A stretch of DNA of 64,000 nucleotides from Pectinophora gossypiella (GCF_024362695.1 NC_065429.1:7531011-7595010), one strand, 5' to 3'; shown: positions 1 through 9,574, counted from the first letter of the stretch. Notes: generated by a model not told the origin, from the letters alone. A program made the numbers and translations.

Positions 1-253
1 CCATTAACGTCCCCACTGCTGGGGCACGAGCCTTCCCTATGGATGGATAGGGAGATCGGGCCTTAAACCACCACGCGGGCCCAGTGCGGATTGGTGGTTA
101 TTAACGACTGCTAATGCAGCCGGGACCAACGGCTTAACGTGCCCTCCGAAGCACGGAGGAGCTCGAGATGAAAACTTTTTTTTGTGGTCACCCATCCTAT
201 GACCGGCCTTTGCGAAAGTTGCTTAACTTCAACAATCGCAGACCGAGCGCGTT
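1..253 (-). mobile_element. SINE-5S copy, cut by window edge
   Basis: Read on the minus strand, this is the body of a composite SINE. The 5S-like segment lies at about 180-240 (minus-strand gaagttaagcaac and ggatgggtgacc), then the core shared by the window's SINEs (cttcgga-ggcacgttaagcc), then a right part ending at the window start. The extreme tRNA-like head is missing beyond about 253, where the match to the 35738-36018 copy stops. Confidence 0.8.
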
Positions 254-288
254 ACTACTACCACGTACTCGTACCACGTATCGCGTAC

Positions 289-406
289 TTTAGTACCATG
301 GCACATTAACTTTTTTGACAAATTCAACTGTAAGTCTCACTAAATGTCAAATATGTTAGTGCGGCAGGGTCCTAAAGTGGGTACATTATATTGCTCGTGA
401 CTGTAC
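289..406. mobile_element. MITE-S copy (short TIR element)
   Basis: Matches copies at 24346-24475, 24866-25015 and 38878-39368. It has the block gtctcactaaatgtcaaat and ends in gctcgtgactgtac, which pairs with the family's opposite end (gtacggtcacgag). No coding capacity. The left end is eroded. Confidence 0.65.
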
Positions 407-487
407 ACTCACGCCTGCCACCTCCAACGGGGTGGCTATAGACAGACATCACCTCACGACTACATCCCAATTGACTATTCTCAGAGG

Positions 488-602
488 TAAGTAGTCGTTA
501 CATGAGTCATGTCAGCTCTGGCGGCTCAATAGTAACCCTGACACCAGGGTTGATGAGGTTGGTAATCCACCTCACAACCCACACGATAGAAGAAGAAGAA
601 GT
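488..602 (+). mobile_element. SINE-V2 3' part
   Basis: Carries the SINE-V2 right body (gtcgttacatgagtcatgtc, then the accctgacaccagggttgat hairpin) and the terminal cacacgatag followed by an agaaga repeat. The head and core are absent, as expected of a truncated copy. Confidence 0.75.
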
Positions 603-627
603 ACACAATATTCTAGATAGATGAAAA

Positions 628-775
628 GGAGCCGTGGTAGCCCAGTAGGTAGAACGCTCGCCTCTCACTTTGAGGTCGCAGGTTTTAAATCCAGCACAGG
701 CATAAACCAATGATCTGTCGAATTTGTTTTCAAATTCATGTTTGGAACATAAATGATTAGTTGAGTTTGTGATCT
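628..775 (+). mobile_element. SINE-K copy, 5' half
   Basis: Begins gccgtggtagcccagtagg with a recognisable pol III A box and a degraded B box (aggttttaaatcc), followed by the family body (caggcataaacc, tcgaatttgttttcaaattc). Compare the better copies at 24105-24300 and 42235-42540. Confidence 0.7.
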
Positions 776-784
776 TAGGTATAG

Positions 785-868
785 GGAATAGTAACCGGGA
801 CCAACGGCTTAACGTGCCTTCCGAAGCACGGATCATCTTACTGTTGGACAATCTGGTGTTCAGCAGGT
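785..868 (-). mobile_element. SINE-V2 core fragment
   Basis: Contains the reverse complement of the SINE core (aaccgggaccaacggcttaa, ccgaagcacggatcatctta) and ends exactly where the MITE-F copy starts. A short truncated piece. Confidence 0.65.
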
Positions 869-870
869 AA

Positions 871-1052
871 TGGCCCCGATTCCTGCAGACACATCCTAGT
901 TTCACTTTAAGTTATACCTGTCATTTTCTTATCCGCGGAAAAGGAAAGGGACGGATGATTGACAGCTCTTAATTTTAGGAAGAATGAGTAGGTAAATGAG
1001 TGAATAACCCGGGCGAATTAAAAAAGTATCTCGCTGGTATGCAAACCGTTTG
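871..1052. mobile_element. MITE-F, left half of a split copy
   Basis: Starts tggccccgattcctgcagac and runs through the long inverted-repeat arm (ggaaagggacggatgatt) to gcaaaccgtttg. Its right half resumes at 6873. The unbroken order is seen in the copy at 25283-25595, where the two junction sequences are contiguous. Confidence 0.85.
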
Positions 1053-1785
1053 ACGTGTGAAATTTGAAATATATTATACAGGCAAGTGGGAAAGAGACAT
1101 CTATTGTGGCAACACTGACGCTATATAAAGTGTGTAAAATAGAAATTTGTGTATTTGAAGTGGAAATATTGGTGTAAATTCAAATCAGCTGATTGTCGTA
1201 CGGAGACCAACGGACACCGACGTTACAAATTCGAAAATACGGACTAAAACCTGGGGAGTATTGCTTTGTTCCATATTATTACATTAGCTAGCGATAAATA
1301 TTATTGCTATAACATAATAGTACACAGATCACACCAGAGATTAAAGTCCAACCTCACACCCGGCGCCGTTGTAGTCTCGCTTTGTTTTGACGTTAAGTAG
1401 AAACATAGTTGACGACAAAAAAAAACGGAAACACACAATGTTTTTCTATTTATTTACACACTTACAATAACATTATATTGTTGGCATTATATTGTATATT
1501 GTAGCAGTGTAAAACATAACTATTTACTCCACAAATTAGACGTAAATAACGTACACTAACATAATTTTAATTTAAGGTATATTGTATTTCTCTAGTTAAG
1601 TGAATTGTATTCTTTTGGAGAAATAAATTTCTTAAACCGTAAATAACGTACACAAAGCATTTTGTTATGTAGGTACTTATTGCAGATTGCTAAGTAAAAT
1701 ATTATTAACAATATTATAGGTATTTTCTATTTTTCTTGGAATAGTTACTGCTGCCTTTCCTTTATTATTTCAGATTCTGTCTAGT

Positions 1786-3810
1786 ATGGCTCCCTGCAGC
1801 AAAAAGGACTTAGAACAAAAACTGAAGCAAGCCCTTCTTGAACTACAGGCGTCTCAAGAAGAATGCAAGAAGCTTCTAGAAGAACATGAAGAGAGTGAGG
1901 CAGAAGTAATTAATGTAAATAATAGAATACTGTCTTTAAAGAACGAGCTCACCGAGTTAGATGGTCGGTATAAGGACTTGCAACACCAACGAGACTACTT
2001 ACAATCCGTGATCAACTCACAGGATGAATGTCGAAACAACCATGAGGCTGCTCTAAATCGTATCAGAGAACTAGAGCAACAGGTTGCTATAGCCTACAAT
2101 ACAATAAAAGCTCATGAGGACGAACATTCCATCAACGAGTCACAACAAACTATGGCGTTATACAATGAGTTAGTCCGTGGAGAAAATTGCCAAAATAATG
2201 AGTCCATGACCATAGATCTCACCTCAATGAGTGATAAATATAGTGATGATGATGAAGGTTGTGAAGAAACACATAAATTGAGACAAGAAAATTGTGAGCT
2301 CCAACGCCAATTAGCACGTTTACAGCAATTATATGGGAATGCACAGAAGGAAATCACTGAACACATCAAGGCAACAGAGTCCCTGGTTATTAATACGGAA
2401 CGGCTTGAGTCTCTGGTGCACGACCGAAACCTGGAGCTGGAAACACTCCGCGCCAAAACAAGCAGCGAGTCTAGCGAGGATTTGCAGCGCGGGGGGTTGG
2501 TCGTAATTTCTGGAGCCTCACCGTCCACTAGCGCCGCATGTACCACGCTGCGCGAGACCGCTCCGCGAGGTACCGCGCCCCGTAGGGCTGCGAGACGCAG
2601 AGCCGCGCCGCCCAGTGCTGCGTCGCCTATTGCTGCGCCGGCCAGGGCTGCATCGCGTAGGGCTGCGACACGCAGAGCCGCACCGCCCATCGCCGCGTCG
2701 CCTATTGCTGCGCCGGCCAGGACTGCATCGCGTAGGGCTGCGACACGCAGAGCCGCGCCGCCCAGTGCCGCGTCGCCTAGTGCTGCGCCGGCAAGGGCCA
2801 CATCGCGTAGGGTTGCGACACGCAGAGCCGCGCCGCCTATTGCCGCGTTGCCTAGTGCTGCGCCGGCAAGGGCCACACCGCGAAGAGCTGCGAAACGCGG
2901 TGTCGTGCTCCCCGACGGTGCGCCGCTGTCCGCAGTGATGTGCGACACCGCACCGCCCAACAACGAGCCGCCGTGTGCCGCGCTGCCGAGTGTCGCGCCG
3001 GCCGGTGATGTGCCGCCGGGAGCCGAGCCGCGGAGGGTCAGAGTCCGCGGAGCCTCGAGGCGCGGGGCGTCAGCGGCAGTGCCGCCTTCCGCGGCGCAAG
3101 CGCCTGCGGCGCCCCCGCCCGCTGCGCCGCCAGGTGGGGCGCTGCGAGGGCCCGGAAAGGTCGCGACCGCATTGCCGGACAACGTCGCGCCCCAGAAAGA
3201 CTTTGTCCCGCGTCTAACGAAAAAGACTGTTGTGTTCTCGGACGATATAGGCATAGGTTTAGGACCACTTTTAAAAAACTCTTTTGATCATGACATTATT
3301 AATGTGTGCATGCCTGGCGCGTCATATTCACAAATCATCACAAAACTATTCCAGTGTAAATATGATGCGAACACTACCGTTATTCTTTTAGTAGGCAATA
3401 GTACAGGGCTCACAAAACAGCAGTTAACTAAGTATCATAGGTCGCTAATGACTGTTGGGTGTGGAAACTTAATTATTTGTTCGTTTCCATACTCAAATTC
3501 ATTAGCTAGTGAGGAAAATAATTATATATTTTCTCTCAACCAACACCTTTACAACAGAACCTGTCATCACAGTAATATTATTTATTTAGATTTGAATAAG
3601 TTTATTCAAAATTGTTTAATAACGACAGATAGAATATATCTATCTAAGTACTTTAAAAAAATTATATGTTCAGTACTAGTTTTTTATATTACAGACATTT
3701 CTGCCAGACCAGGCAGTAAACTTATTGACTGTACTGTCTTCTACAGTACAAAACCTTTTATTGACGGTAGTCAGCCATGTACCACGAATGGTACTTCATC
3801 TTTAAACTAG
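1786..3810 (+). CDS. Retrotransposon ORF1: coiled coil, Ala/Arg/Pro repeats, SGNH-like end
   Basis: A 674-residue protein, presumably the RNA-binding chaperone of the element. Residues 1-225 are rich in E, K, Q and L heptads (coiled coil, likely oligomerisation). Residues about 272-371 are four tandem 25-residue units (75-bp DNA units at 2599-2673, 2674-2748, 2749-2823, 2824-2898), dense in Ala, Pro and Arg: basic, probably disordered, plausibly RNA-binding. Residues about 485-630 resemble the esterase-like (SGNH) domain of many CR1-type ORF1 proteins, with VVFSDDIG in the block I place, MPGASY as block II, LVGNS as block III and IIYLDLN near the end. The nucleophile Ser of block I appears replaced by Asp, so catalysis is doubtful. 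The first ATG after the leader is used. The repeat region is far more GC-rich than the rest. ORF2 overlaps its last 34 bases in another frame. Confidence 0.85.
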   Translation: MAPCSKKDLEQKLKQALLELQASQEECKKLLEEHEESEAEVINVNNRILSLKNELTELDGRYKDLQHQRDYLQSVINSQDECRNNHEAALNRIRELEQQVAIAYNTIKAHEDEHSINESQQTMALYNELVRGENCQNNESMTIDLTSMSDKYSDDDEGCEETHKLRQENCELQRQLARLQQLYGNAQKEITEHIKATESLVINTERLESLVHDRNLELETLRAKTSSESSEDLQRGGLVVISGASPSTSAACTTLRETAPRGTAPRRAARRRAAPPSAASPIAAPARAASRRAATRRAAPPIAASPIAAPARTASRRAATRRAAPPSAASPSAAPARATSRRVATRRAAPPIAALPSAAPARATPRRAAKRGVVLPDGAPLSAVMCDTAPPNNEPPCAALPSVAPAGDVPPGAEPRRVRVRGASRRGASAAVPPSAAQAPAAPPPAAPPGGALRGPGKVATALPDNVAPQKDFVPRLTKKTVVFSDDIGIGLGPLLKNSFDHDIINVCMPGASYSQIITKLFQCKYDANTTVILLVGNSTGLTKQQLTKYHRSLMTVGCGNLIICSFPYSNSLASEENNYIFSLNQHLYNRTCHHSNIIYLDLNKFIQNCLITTDRIYLSKYFKKIICSVLVFYITDISARPGSKLIDCTVFYSTKPFIDGSQPCTTNGTSSLN

Positions 3811-6668
3811 ACAATAAGACAAAAGAGAAGCTTGGAATATTAAAACTAGTTCACCAAAATATTCAAGGCTTCTCTGGCAAAGAATTGGACATAGAATTAT
3901 TTTTAGAGACATTTTTTATTGACATTTTATGTATTACTGAGCATTGGTTTAAGGATTATGAATTGTTATTCGGTTTTGAAAATTATCATTTGGCTAGCGC
4001 TTTCTGTCGAAAGATCAAAATACGTGGTGGCTCCCTTATTTTTATCAGAAATAGTTTAAAATATAAAGAACGCAAAGATATTACTGGACTTTCGATAGAG
4101 GGCACTATGGAGATTTCATGTATAGAAACAGAGAAACATATTGTTGTGACCGTATACAGACCCCCATACAGTGCTAACTTCACAGTTTTTGAATCAGTGA
4201 TGGAAAATGTACTGAAGGTCATATCCAAAGGTAATAAATCCATTATAGTGTGTGGAGATTTTAACGTTGATTTATATGAAGTAGATACAATTACAACTAG
4301 ATTTCTAAGTTTGTTTACATCATTTAACCTTGTTAATATATTTATGGAGCCAACTAGAATTACAGAAACAACTGCCTCATGTTTAGATAACATTTTTTGC
4401 AATTGTGATTTCCAAGATAACAGTATCCTTAACTGTTTTAAGTCTGATCACAGTGGGCAGTTGGTTACTTTTCCAGTACTTAAAAATGTGCAAAAAATTA
4501 AATTTAGTACTCGACCCATCACTGATAATCGGATAGAGAAATATCGAAATAGTCTTATTAGTAACTTACCTTGTCCAAACTTTGATACAGACAATCCTGA
4601 CGATTTTTACAGGGATTTCTTCACTATTATCCATAAAGAATTTGAAAATAATTTTCCTCAAAAGGTAGTTACCAACAGTCAATCATTCAAGTTCAGTGAC
4701 TGGGCTACCGTAGGCATTCGCAAAAGTAGAAATACTCTTTATTCTTTATATGAGGAAAAAACGTATACACACGCTGATAGTTTCAAAAGCTACGTCAAAA
4801 ATTATTCTAAAATATTTCGAAGAGTGTGTTATACAGCCAAACAGATGCATATTAGTAGTAAAATAAAGACCGCGGATAATAAAATAAAGGCAGTTTGGCA
4901 AGTAATAAATAGTGAAACAAAGGCTTCTAAACCGCGTGAATTAGAATACAATATAGAATCGGGCACTGGGTTAGTAAAACAAGATAAAGATGTAGCTGAA
5001 GTTTTTGATAAATTCTTCACGAACATCCCTGTAAAAACTACAGAATCTCTCAGGTCCTCTCCTGTTCAAGCTGATATATTATTAAAAAGTAATGTTACTG
5101 CTTGCACTGAATTATTTGATTTTAAACGCGTTGATCCGAGTAGTATTGTTAAAGTATTCAAACAGCTGAAACTTAAAACCTCGAAAGATTTATGGGGATT
5201 GTCTGTCAAATTGATGAGCTCTGTTATTGATATCTTAGCACCATATCTAGCTTACATTTTTAATATGAGTGTTGAAAATGGCACTTTTCCAAATTTAATG
5301 AAAATCAGTAAAGTTATACCTCTTTTTAAATCGGGCACAAAATCAGACCCCACGAATTATAGACCGGTTTCTATTCTACCAGTACTTAGTAAAATTTTCG
5401 AGAAAATTATTCTCGACCAACTGCTATGTCATTTTAATTTAAATAACTTACTCCACAGCCAGCAGTTTGGTTTTACTAAGGGTCGGTCTACAACAGACGC
5501 GAGTGTAACATTTGTTCGACACATTTTCGATGCTTGGGAGAAGTCGCAGAATGCCGTAGGAGTATTCTGTGACTTGTCTAAGGCGTTCGACTGCGTGGAT
5601 CACGAGACCTTGCTTTTGAAATTGAGGCACTATGGACTAAATAATGGAGCTCTCAGTTTGTTAAATTCATATCTAGGTGGTAGGATACAAAAGGTACAAA
5701 TCAATAGTACAACTTCTTCGGGCTCTCATGTTCAAATGGGAGTTCCTCAAGGATCCATTTTGGGTCCGTTTCTTTTTTTAGTGTACATAAATGATTTACC
5801 TTATGTAGTACAGAACCAAGCTGACATTGTGCTGTTCGCGGATGACACTTCTCTTATATTTAAAATCGACAGAAAGTTAGAGGAATTTGACGAAGCAAAC
5901 AGCGCTGTGTCGCAGGTTCTAAGTTGGTTTACAGTAAATAACCTAGTTTTAAATGCTAAGAAAACGAAGTGTATTAAATTTGTTCTACCAAACGTAAAGA
6001 AAGTAAATAATAACATTAAAATTAACGATGAGAAACTAGATTTTGTTGAACACACAGTTTTCTTAGGAATTACTGTAGATTCAAAACTTCAATGGGGCCC
6101 ACATATTGTATCACTAGCGGGCAAGCTAAGTTCAGCAGCATATGCCGTCAGAAGGATCCGACAACTCACAGATGTACCCACTGCTAGACTTGTCTACTTC
6201 AGCTACTTCCACAGCATAATGTCTTACGGTATTTTGCTGTGGGGTCGAGCCGCTGATGTAGAAACTATTTTCATCATTCAAAAAAGAGCAGTTCGCGCTA
6301 TTTATAAGCTGCGTTGTCGGGACTCTTTGAGGGAGCTGTTTAAAGAAATAAATATACTGACGGTCGCAAGTCAATATATATATGAAAACATTATGTATGT
6401 ACGTAAAAACTTATCTCTCCTTCCGAGAAACTGTGAAAGGCATACTTACAATACAAGAAATAAACATAAAATTGCTATTCAAAATTCTAGATTAAGTAAA
6501 TTAAATTCATCTTTTTTGGGGTTATGTATACGTTTTTACAATAAAATACCAGATAATATTTTAAATTTGTCAGAAAATAAATTTAAAGCTCACGTGAAGC
6601 TTACTTTATGTAAAAAAGCTTATTATAAGATTAATGACTACCTAAATGATAAAAATGTCTGGTATTGA
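3777..6668 (+). CDS. Retrotransposon ORF2: endonuclease and reverse transcriptase
   Basis: A 963-residue polyprotein that nicks target DNA and copies element RNA there. Residues about 25-240 form an APE-type endonuclease: LVHQNIQG at the start, VYRPPY, CGDFNVD (metal and catalytic Asp/Asn) and SDHSGQL (catalytic Asp-His). Reverse transcriptase follows at about 480-760, with NYRPVSILP, QFGFTKGRST, DLSKAFDCVDH, GVPQGSILGP and the FADDTSLIF active site. The C-terminal region carries the usual YNTRNK and YNKIPD motifs. There is no RNase H domain. The frame is open throughout. The 34-base overlap with ORF1 suggests reinitiation or a scanning-dependent start; the precise start Met is uncertain. Confidence 0.93.
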   Translation: MYHEWYFIFKLDNKTKEKLGILKLVHQNIQGFSGKELDIELFLETFFIDILCITEHWFKDYELLFGFENYHLASAFCRKIKIRGGSLIFIRNSLKYKERKDITGLSIEGTMEISCIETEKHIVVTVYRPPYSANFTVFESVMENVLKVISKGNKSIIVCGDFNVDLYEVDTITTRFLSLFTSFNLVNIFMEPTRITETTASCLDNIFCNCDFQDNSILNCFKSDHSGQLVTFPVLKNVQKIKFSTRPITDNRIEKYRNSLISNLPCPNFDTDNPDDFYRDFFTIIHKEFENNFPQKVVTNSQSFKFSDWATVGIRKSRNTLYSLYEEKTYTHADSFKSYVKNYSKIFRRVCYTAKQMHISSKIKTADNKIKAVWQVINSETKASKPRELEYNIESGTGLVKQDKDVAEVFDKFFTNIPVKTTESLRSSPVQADILLKSNVTACTELFDFKRVDPSSIVKVFKQLKLKTSKDLWGLSVKLMSSVIDILAPYLAYIFNMSVENGTFPNLMKISKVIPLFKSGTKSDPTNYRPVSILPVLSKIFEKIILDQLLCHFNLNNLLHSQQFGFTKGRSTTDASVTFVRHIFDAWEKSQNAVGVFCDLSKAFDCVDHETLLLKLRHYGLNNGALSLLNSYLGGRIQKVQINSTTSSGSHVQMGVPQGSILGPFLFLVYINDLPYVVQNQADIVLFADDTSLIFKIDRKLEEFDEANSAVSQVLSWFTVNNLVLNAKKTKCIKFVLPNVKKVNNNIKINDEKLDFVEHTVFLGITVDSKLQWGPHIVSLAGKLSSAAYAVRRIRQLTDVPTARLVYFSYFHSIMSYGILLWGRAADVETIFIIQKRAVRAIYKLRCRDSLRELFKEINILTVASQYIYENIMYVRKNLSLLPRNCERHTYNTRNKHKIAIQNSRLSKLNSSFLGLCIRFYNKIPDNILNLSENKFKAHVKLTLCKKAYYKINDYLNDKNVWY

Positions 6669-6872
6669 ATGTGTTCCTCTAGTTATTAAATAACTTGTAA
6701 TGTATATCCTCATTGGTTTTTAAAAGATGTGTTGCTGTTGCAGTTTCTTGTCATTTCTTCTCCTCAGCCATAACACCTTGCGAAATGACGTAAATTCAAT
6801 AATGTTACATTGACCTTCAACAAGTTTATCCATGATAATTACGTTGAATAAATGATTCTGATTTCTGATTTC

Positions 6873-7072
6873 TGTGCTGTCAACATAATTCTGTCGGGTT
6901 ATTGGCCAATGTAAAATGTTTAGACGGTTGTTTTAGATTTGCGCTCAAAATTGACGTGTGTTCCATAAACTTTATGCCTGTCGATTACCCGTCCCTTTCC
7001 TTTTCGGCGGATAAGAAAATGGCAGATATAACTTAAAATAAAATTAGATGGTGTTTACAGGAATTAGCACCA
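6873..7072. mobile_element. MITE-F, right half of a split copy
   Basis: Resumes at tgtgctgtcaacat directly after the retrotransposon tail and ends with the TIR gtgtttacaggaattagcac. The arm gtccctttccttttcggcgg is the inverted complement of the left half's arm. Confidence 0.85.
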
Positions 7073-7117
7073 TTGAGTACTAATATTAATCAAATAATAA
7101 AAAAAACCTGCACATAC

Positions 7118-7204
7118 CGATGGAGTTCCGTTGTTGTACTTTGGCTTCTTGGGCGGCGACGCGGCCGCCGGCTCGGGCCCGGTTGACACCACGCGGGAAC
7201 ATAT
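7118..7204 (-). CDS. MED16: MED16 exon 10 (last one in window)
   Basis: Codes 29 residues, ICSRVVSTGPEPAAASPPKK and following. The 3' splice site reads tttgtggtag and the donor is gtatgt. Exon length 87, phase 0 at both ends, joins exon 9 in frame. It corresponds to the Pro-rich linker with a basic KKPK patch after the WD40 half of MED16. Downstream exons for the C-terminal domain would lie below 1053 or outside; I see none in 1-1050. Confidence 0.85.
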
Positions 7205-7241
7205 CTACCACAAACATAACATAAGTTCACAACTATAAAAA

Positions 7242-7742
7242 TCTAAATATAAAAAGGAGAAACTGACTGACTGACATATCAACGGCTAAATGTAGGCACC
7301 TGAAATTTGGAAGGGACGGAGCTTAGGTACTGTAGAGGTGCACTAAGAAAGGAATTCCCGGAATTCCCACGGGAACGGGAATTAGCGGGAAAATCCTTTT
7401 GTATGAAAAATCTAAACCGCTTAAGTTAGACGCTAGAAATTTGGCATGCAGGTACCTTGGTTAAATTAAAGCTTAGTTGCAACAGGATATTGCAAAATTC
7501 CCACGGAAACGGGAGTTAGCGGGAAGAAACATTTGTATGAAAAAATCGAAACCGCGTAAGAATGTTTTCAATCTAGCATGCATGCATACCTTAGTTAATA
7601 TAAAGTTTAGCGGGGGAAAAAAATGGATAAAGAAATCTAAACTGCATTAGTTAGATGCTTGAAATTTGACATGCACTCCCACACACACAAAGATCTCTCT
7701 TTTATAACACGCCACGCGGACGAAGTCGCGGGCAAAAGCTAG
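7242..7742 (+). mobile_element. Non-autonomous Helitron
   Basis: Begins TC after an A (A|TCTAAATAT) and ends CTAG before a T, the Helitron A|TC...CTRR|T rule. A GC-rich hairpin (gcggac-gaa-gtcgcgg) lies about 11 bp from the 3' end. Inside are two diverged copies of a unit containing acgggaattagcggga and gtatgaaaaa. No ORF. A second copy is at 38004-38436. It lies in MED16 intron 9. Confidence 0.85.
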
Positions 7743-7750
7743 TATATAAT

Positions 7751-8105
7751 AAGCTTCCAAAAGAAATATCGGATATTAGTATATATAATAACTTCGTGCA
7801 AAAATTGAAAATTTACCTAATTAATAAAAAATATTATAATCTGCAGGAGTTTTTCGAATCGAAATAATAATTTTGATCCACAAATTCATTTTATTAAGTT
7901 AAAATGCTCTTTGTTATCATGTCTGATATTGCTATTGTGTCTTACATTGTATGATTGCGTTACTTCTATTATTTTTTTTAATTTCTATTTTTTTGATATA
8001 TGAAAGAAAGAAAATTTGCAGTGCCCCGACGGGATGTCATGTTGTAAGTGCTAAATAATTAATTTAAGAACCTTTGTACACATATTGCACCAATAAAGAA
8101 TTGAA
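7751..8105 (+). pseudogene. 5'-truncated non-LTR retrotransposon end
   Basis: The frame 7751-7866 reads KLPKEISDISIYNNFVQKLK and on to ESK-stop, the usual last residues of CR1/Jockey reverse transcriptases. A 240-bp 3' UTR with an AATAAA near 8092 follows. It is a different family from the intact element at 1053. It sits directly after the Helitron. Confidence 0.7.
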
Positions 8106-8109
8106 CTAT

Positions 8110-8270
8110 ATCCCAATGGGGTGGTCAGAGGAACATCCATCGCAAGATGAACTAAGTACCCACGCCTCACCGAGCTTTCTGTTAGACCATCGTGATAGGT
8201 ATCGCCGTCTATAACGGTCGAACCGACTGTGTTAGTGAAACCACAAACATTTTTACGAAAAATAATCTAA
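8110..8270 (-). repeat. Repeat L copy
   Basis: Reverse complement of the family seen at 25917-26090 and 39760-39920: cctcaccgagctttctgtta, then tatcgccgtctataacggtc. It ends in a tail made from ccccaat-gggg, typical of lepidopteran SINE-like tails. Class unknown. Confidence 0.6.
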
Positions 8271-8339
8271 GAGGCGTAGAGAATTCATAACTATTCACTC
8301 CCAAACCAACTTTGCGCGCTCTCCACCTTACTAATTATA

Positions 8340-8768
8340 TCACATAGCGGTGGTAATACTCACATAGCGACGGTGACACTCACATATCACATAGCAGCGT
8401 TGATGGTACCCAGATAGCTGTGGTAATACTCACATAGCGGTGGTGATACTCACATAGCGGTGGTGATATTCACATAGCGGTGGTAATACTCACATAGCGA
8501 CGGTGACACTCACATAGCAGCGGTGATGGTACCCAGATAGCTGTGGTAATACTTACATAGCGGTGGTGATACTCACATAGCGGTGGTGATACTCACATAG
8601 CGGTGGTGATACTCACATAGCGGTGGTGATACTCACATAGCGGTGGTGATACTCACATAGGGGTGGTGATATTCACATAGCGGTGGTAATACTCACATAG
8701 AGACGGAGATACTCGCACAGCGGTGGTGATATTCACATAGCGGTGGTGATACTCACATAGTGGTGGTC
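8340..8768. repeat. 20-bp minisatellite overlapping the MED16 exon 9 donor
   Basis: About 21 tandem units near catagcggtggtgatactca, some in a longer higher-order block with gatggtacccagatagctgt that occurs twice (about 8367-8430 and 8499-8555). On the minus strand each unit reads like ccaccgctatgtgagtat, that is, the last bases of exon 9 plus its splice donor. The array starts inside exon 9 and runs into intron 9. Confidence 0.9.
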
Positions 8769-8900
8769 GTCCCGGGCCAGCAGATGCAACTTGCGAGGCG
8801 TGGCCAGCAGCGCGTGCGGCGGCGACAGCGCCAGGCGCCCACTGGCGACGCCGGTGCACAGCGAGCCCGACCCGGCCCACACTGCTGTCTGATGCCAGCT
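8757..8900 (-). CDS. MED16: MED16 exon 9
   Basis: Codes 48 residues, SWHQTAVWAGSGSLCTGVAS through LLARDDHHY. Acceptor ttcccctctccccag, donor TAT|gtgagt. Length 144, phase 0 at both ends, in frame with exons 8 and 10. It represents late WD40 strands. The donor is the first unit of the 20-bp minisatellite. Reading on into the array meets a stop after seven codons. Confidence 0.87.
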
Positions 8901-8950
8901 CTGGGGAGAGGGGAACTGTTATAGCTGGACTGTTTCGCATGGACAGGAGG

Positions 8951-9028
8951 AGGACCCGGTGGTGTAATGGTTAACACGCTCGTCCCGGCTTGACAAGGGC
9001 TGCGGGTTCAAGTCCCATCCGAATCGGA
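8951..9028 (+). other. tRNA-like sequence, probably repeat-derived
   Basis: It has an A-box-like ggtgtaatggttaacac and a B-box-like ggttcaagtcc with a partial acceptor pairing (about 5 of 7). The T stem and anticodon stem are mispaired, and a T-rich run follows. Likely a degraded tRNA or the head of a SINE rather than a working tRNA gene. Confidence 0.35.
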
Positions 9029-9194
9029 TTTTTTTTGTTTTTTTTTTTGTTTTAACTGGTTTGGATATGAATCCATACCATGAATAAATCTATTTATAAA
9101 TTTATCCCGTGGCTTATAAAACATAATAAACATTTGATATATTTTATTTACACCTTCTCATTATATTCGCACAAACATACATTACACATTCTCA

Positions 9195-9275
9195 CCACAC
9201 TATACACATACACACACTCTCTCTCTCCTTCTCTCTCTCACACATACATACACACACACACACACACATCCATAC
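9195..9275. repeat. CT/CA simple repeats
   Basis: Short runs of tctctctc, cacatacatacaca and acacacacacac. Bases 9280-9560 on either side are AT-rich with nothing recognisable. Confidence 0.85.
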
Positions 9276-9574
9276 ACAATAGGAAGAGAGAGTGACACAC
9301 AAAAATGACTTGTGTTAATTTAAGTGGGTATTTTTCTTACTTTTCTTTTACTTATTTTTTTTACTATTTTTCATTTTGTCAAACCTGGTATTAAATAATG
9401 TCTGTTGGAAAAGCGTATACTCCTACTACAGGTATATTTTTACTTAAAAGGAGTAACCAAAAAATATTTGTTAAAGTGTAACAGGTTAAGAAATAAACTT
9501 TTTCTTTATGAATAGGCGACAAAATACCGATAAGCAAATCAAAGGCGCTGAGAAGCTAAAGGAGTTTTGCTTTT

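Larger units (their letters stand above)
1053..6872 (+). mobile_element. Complete non-LTR retrotransposon, CR1/Jockey type
   Basis: About 5.8 kb inserted into MITE-F. Parts are a 5' leader (1053-1785), ORF1 (1786-3810), an overlapping ORF2 (3777-6668) and a 3' UTR of about 200 bp ending in a short gatttct repeat instead of poly-A. Three other copies of the same 3' end lie at 47160-47201, 49209-49610 and 62341-62500, all 5'-truncated or fragmentary, as target-primed reverse transcription predicts. Both ORFs are open over their full length, so the insertion is probably young. It is antisense to MED16 and, since the last exon seen is at 7118, lies in a MED16 intron or beyond. No clear target duplication was found. 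The clade is judged from ORF layout and motifs only. Confidence 0.9.

Noticed and set aside
2112..3254. 380-codon open frame antisense to the LINE ORF1
   Set aside because: It exists because the GC-rich Ala/Arg repeats lack stops on both strands; no independent motif.
8340..8768. CRISPR-like array
   Set aside because: Unit and spacing are both 20 bp with no unique spacers, and the host is a eukaryote.
8653..8940. 95-codon minus frame over the minisatellite
   Set aside because: Out of frame with the MED16 exon and runs through the splice donor array; repeats of CEYHHRYVN are a product of the 20-bp units.
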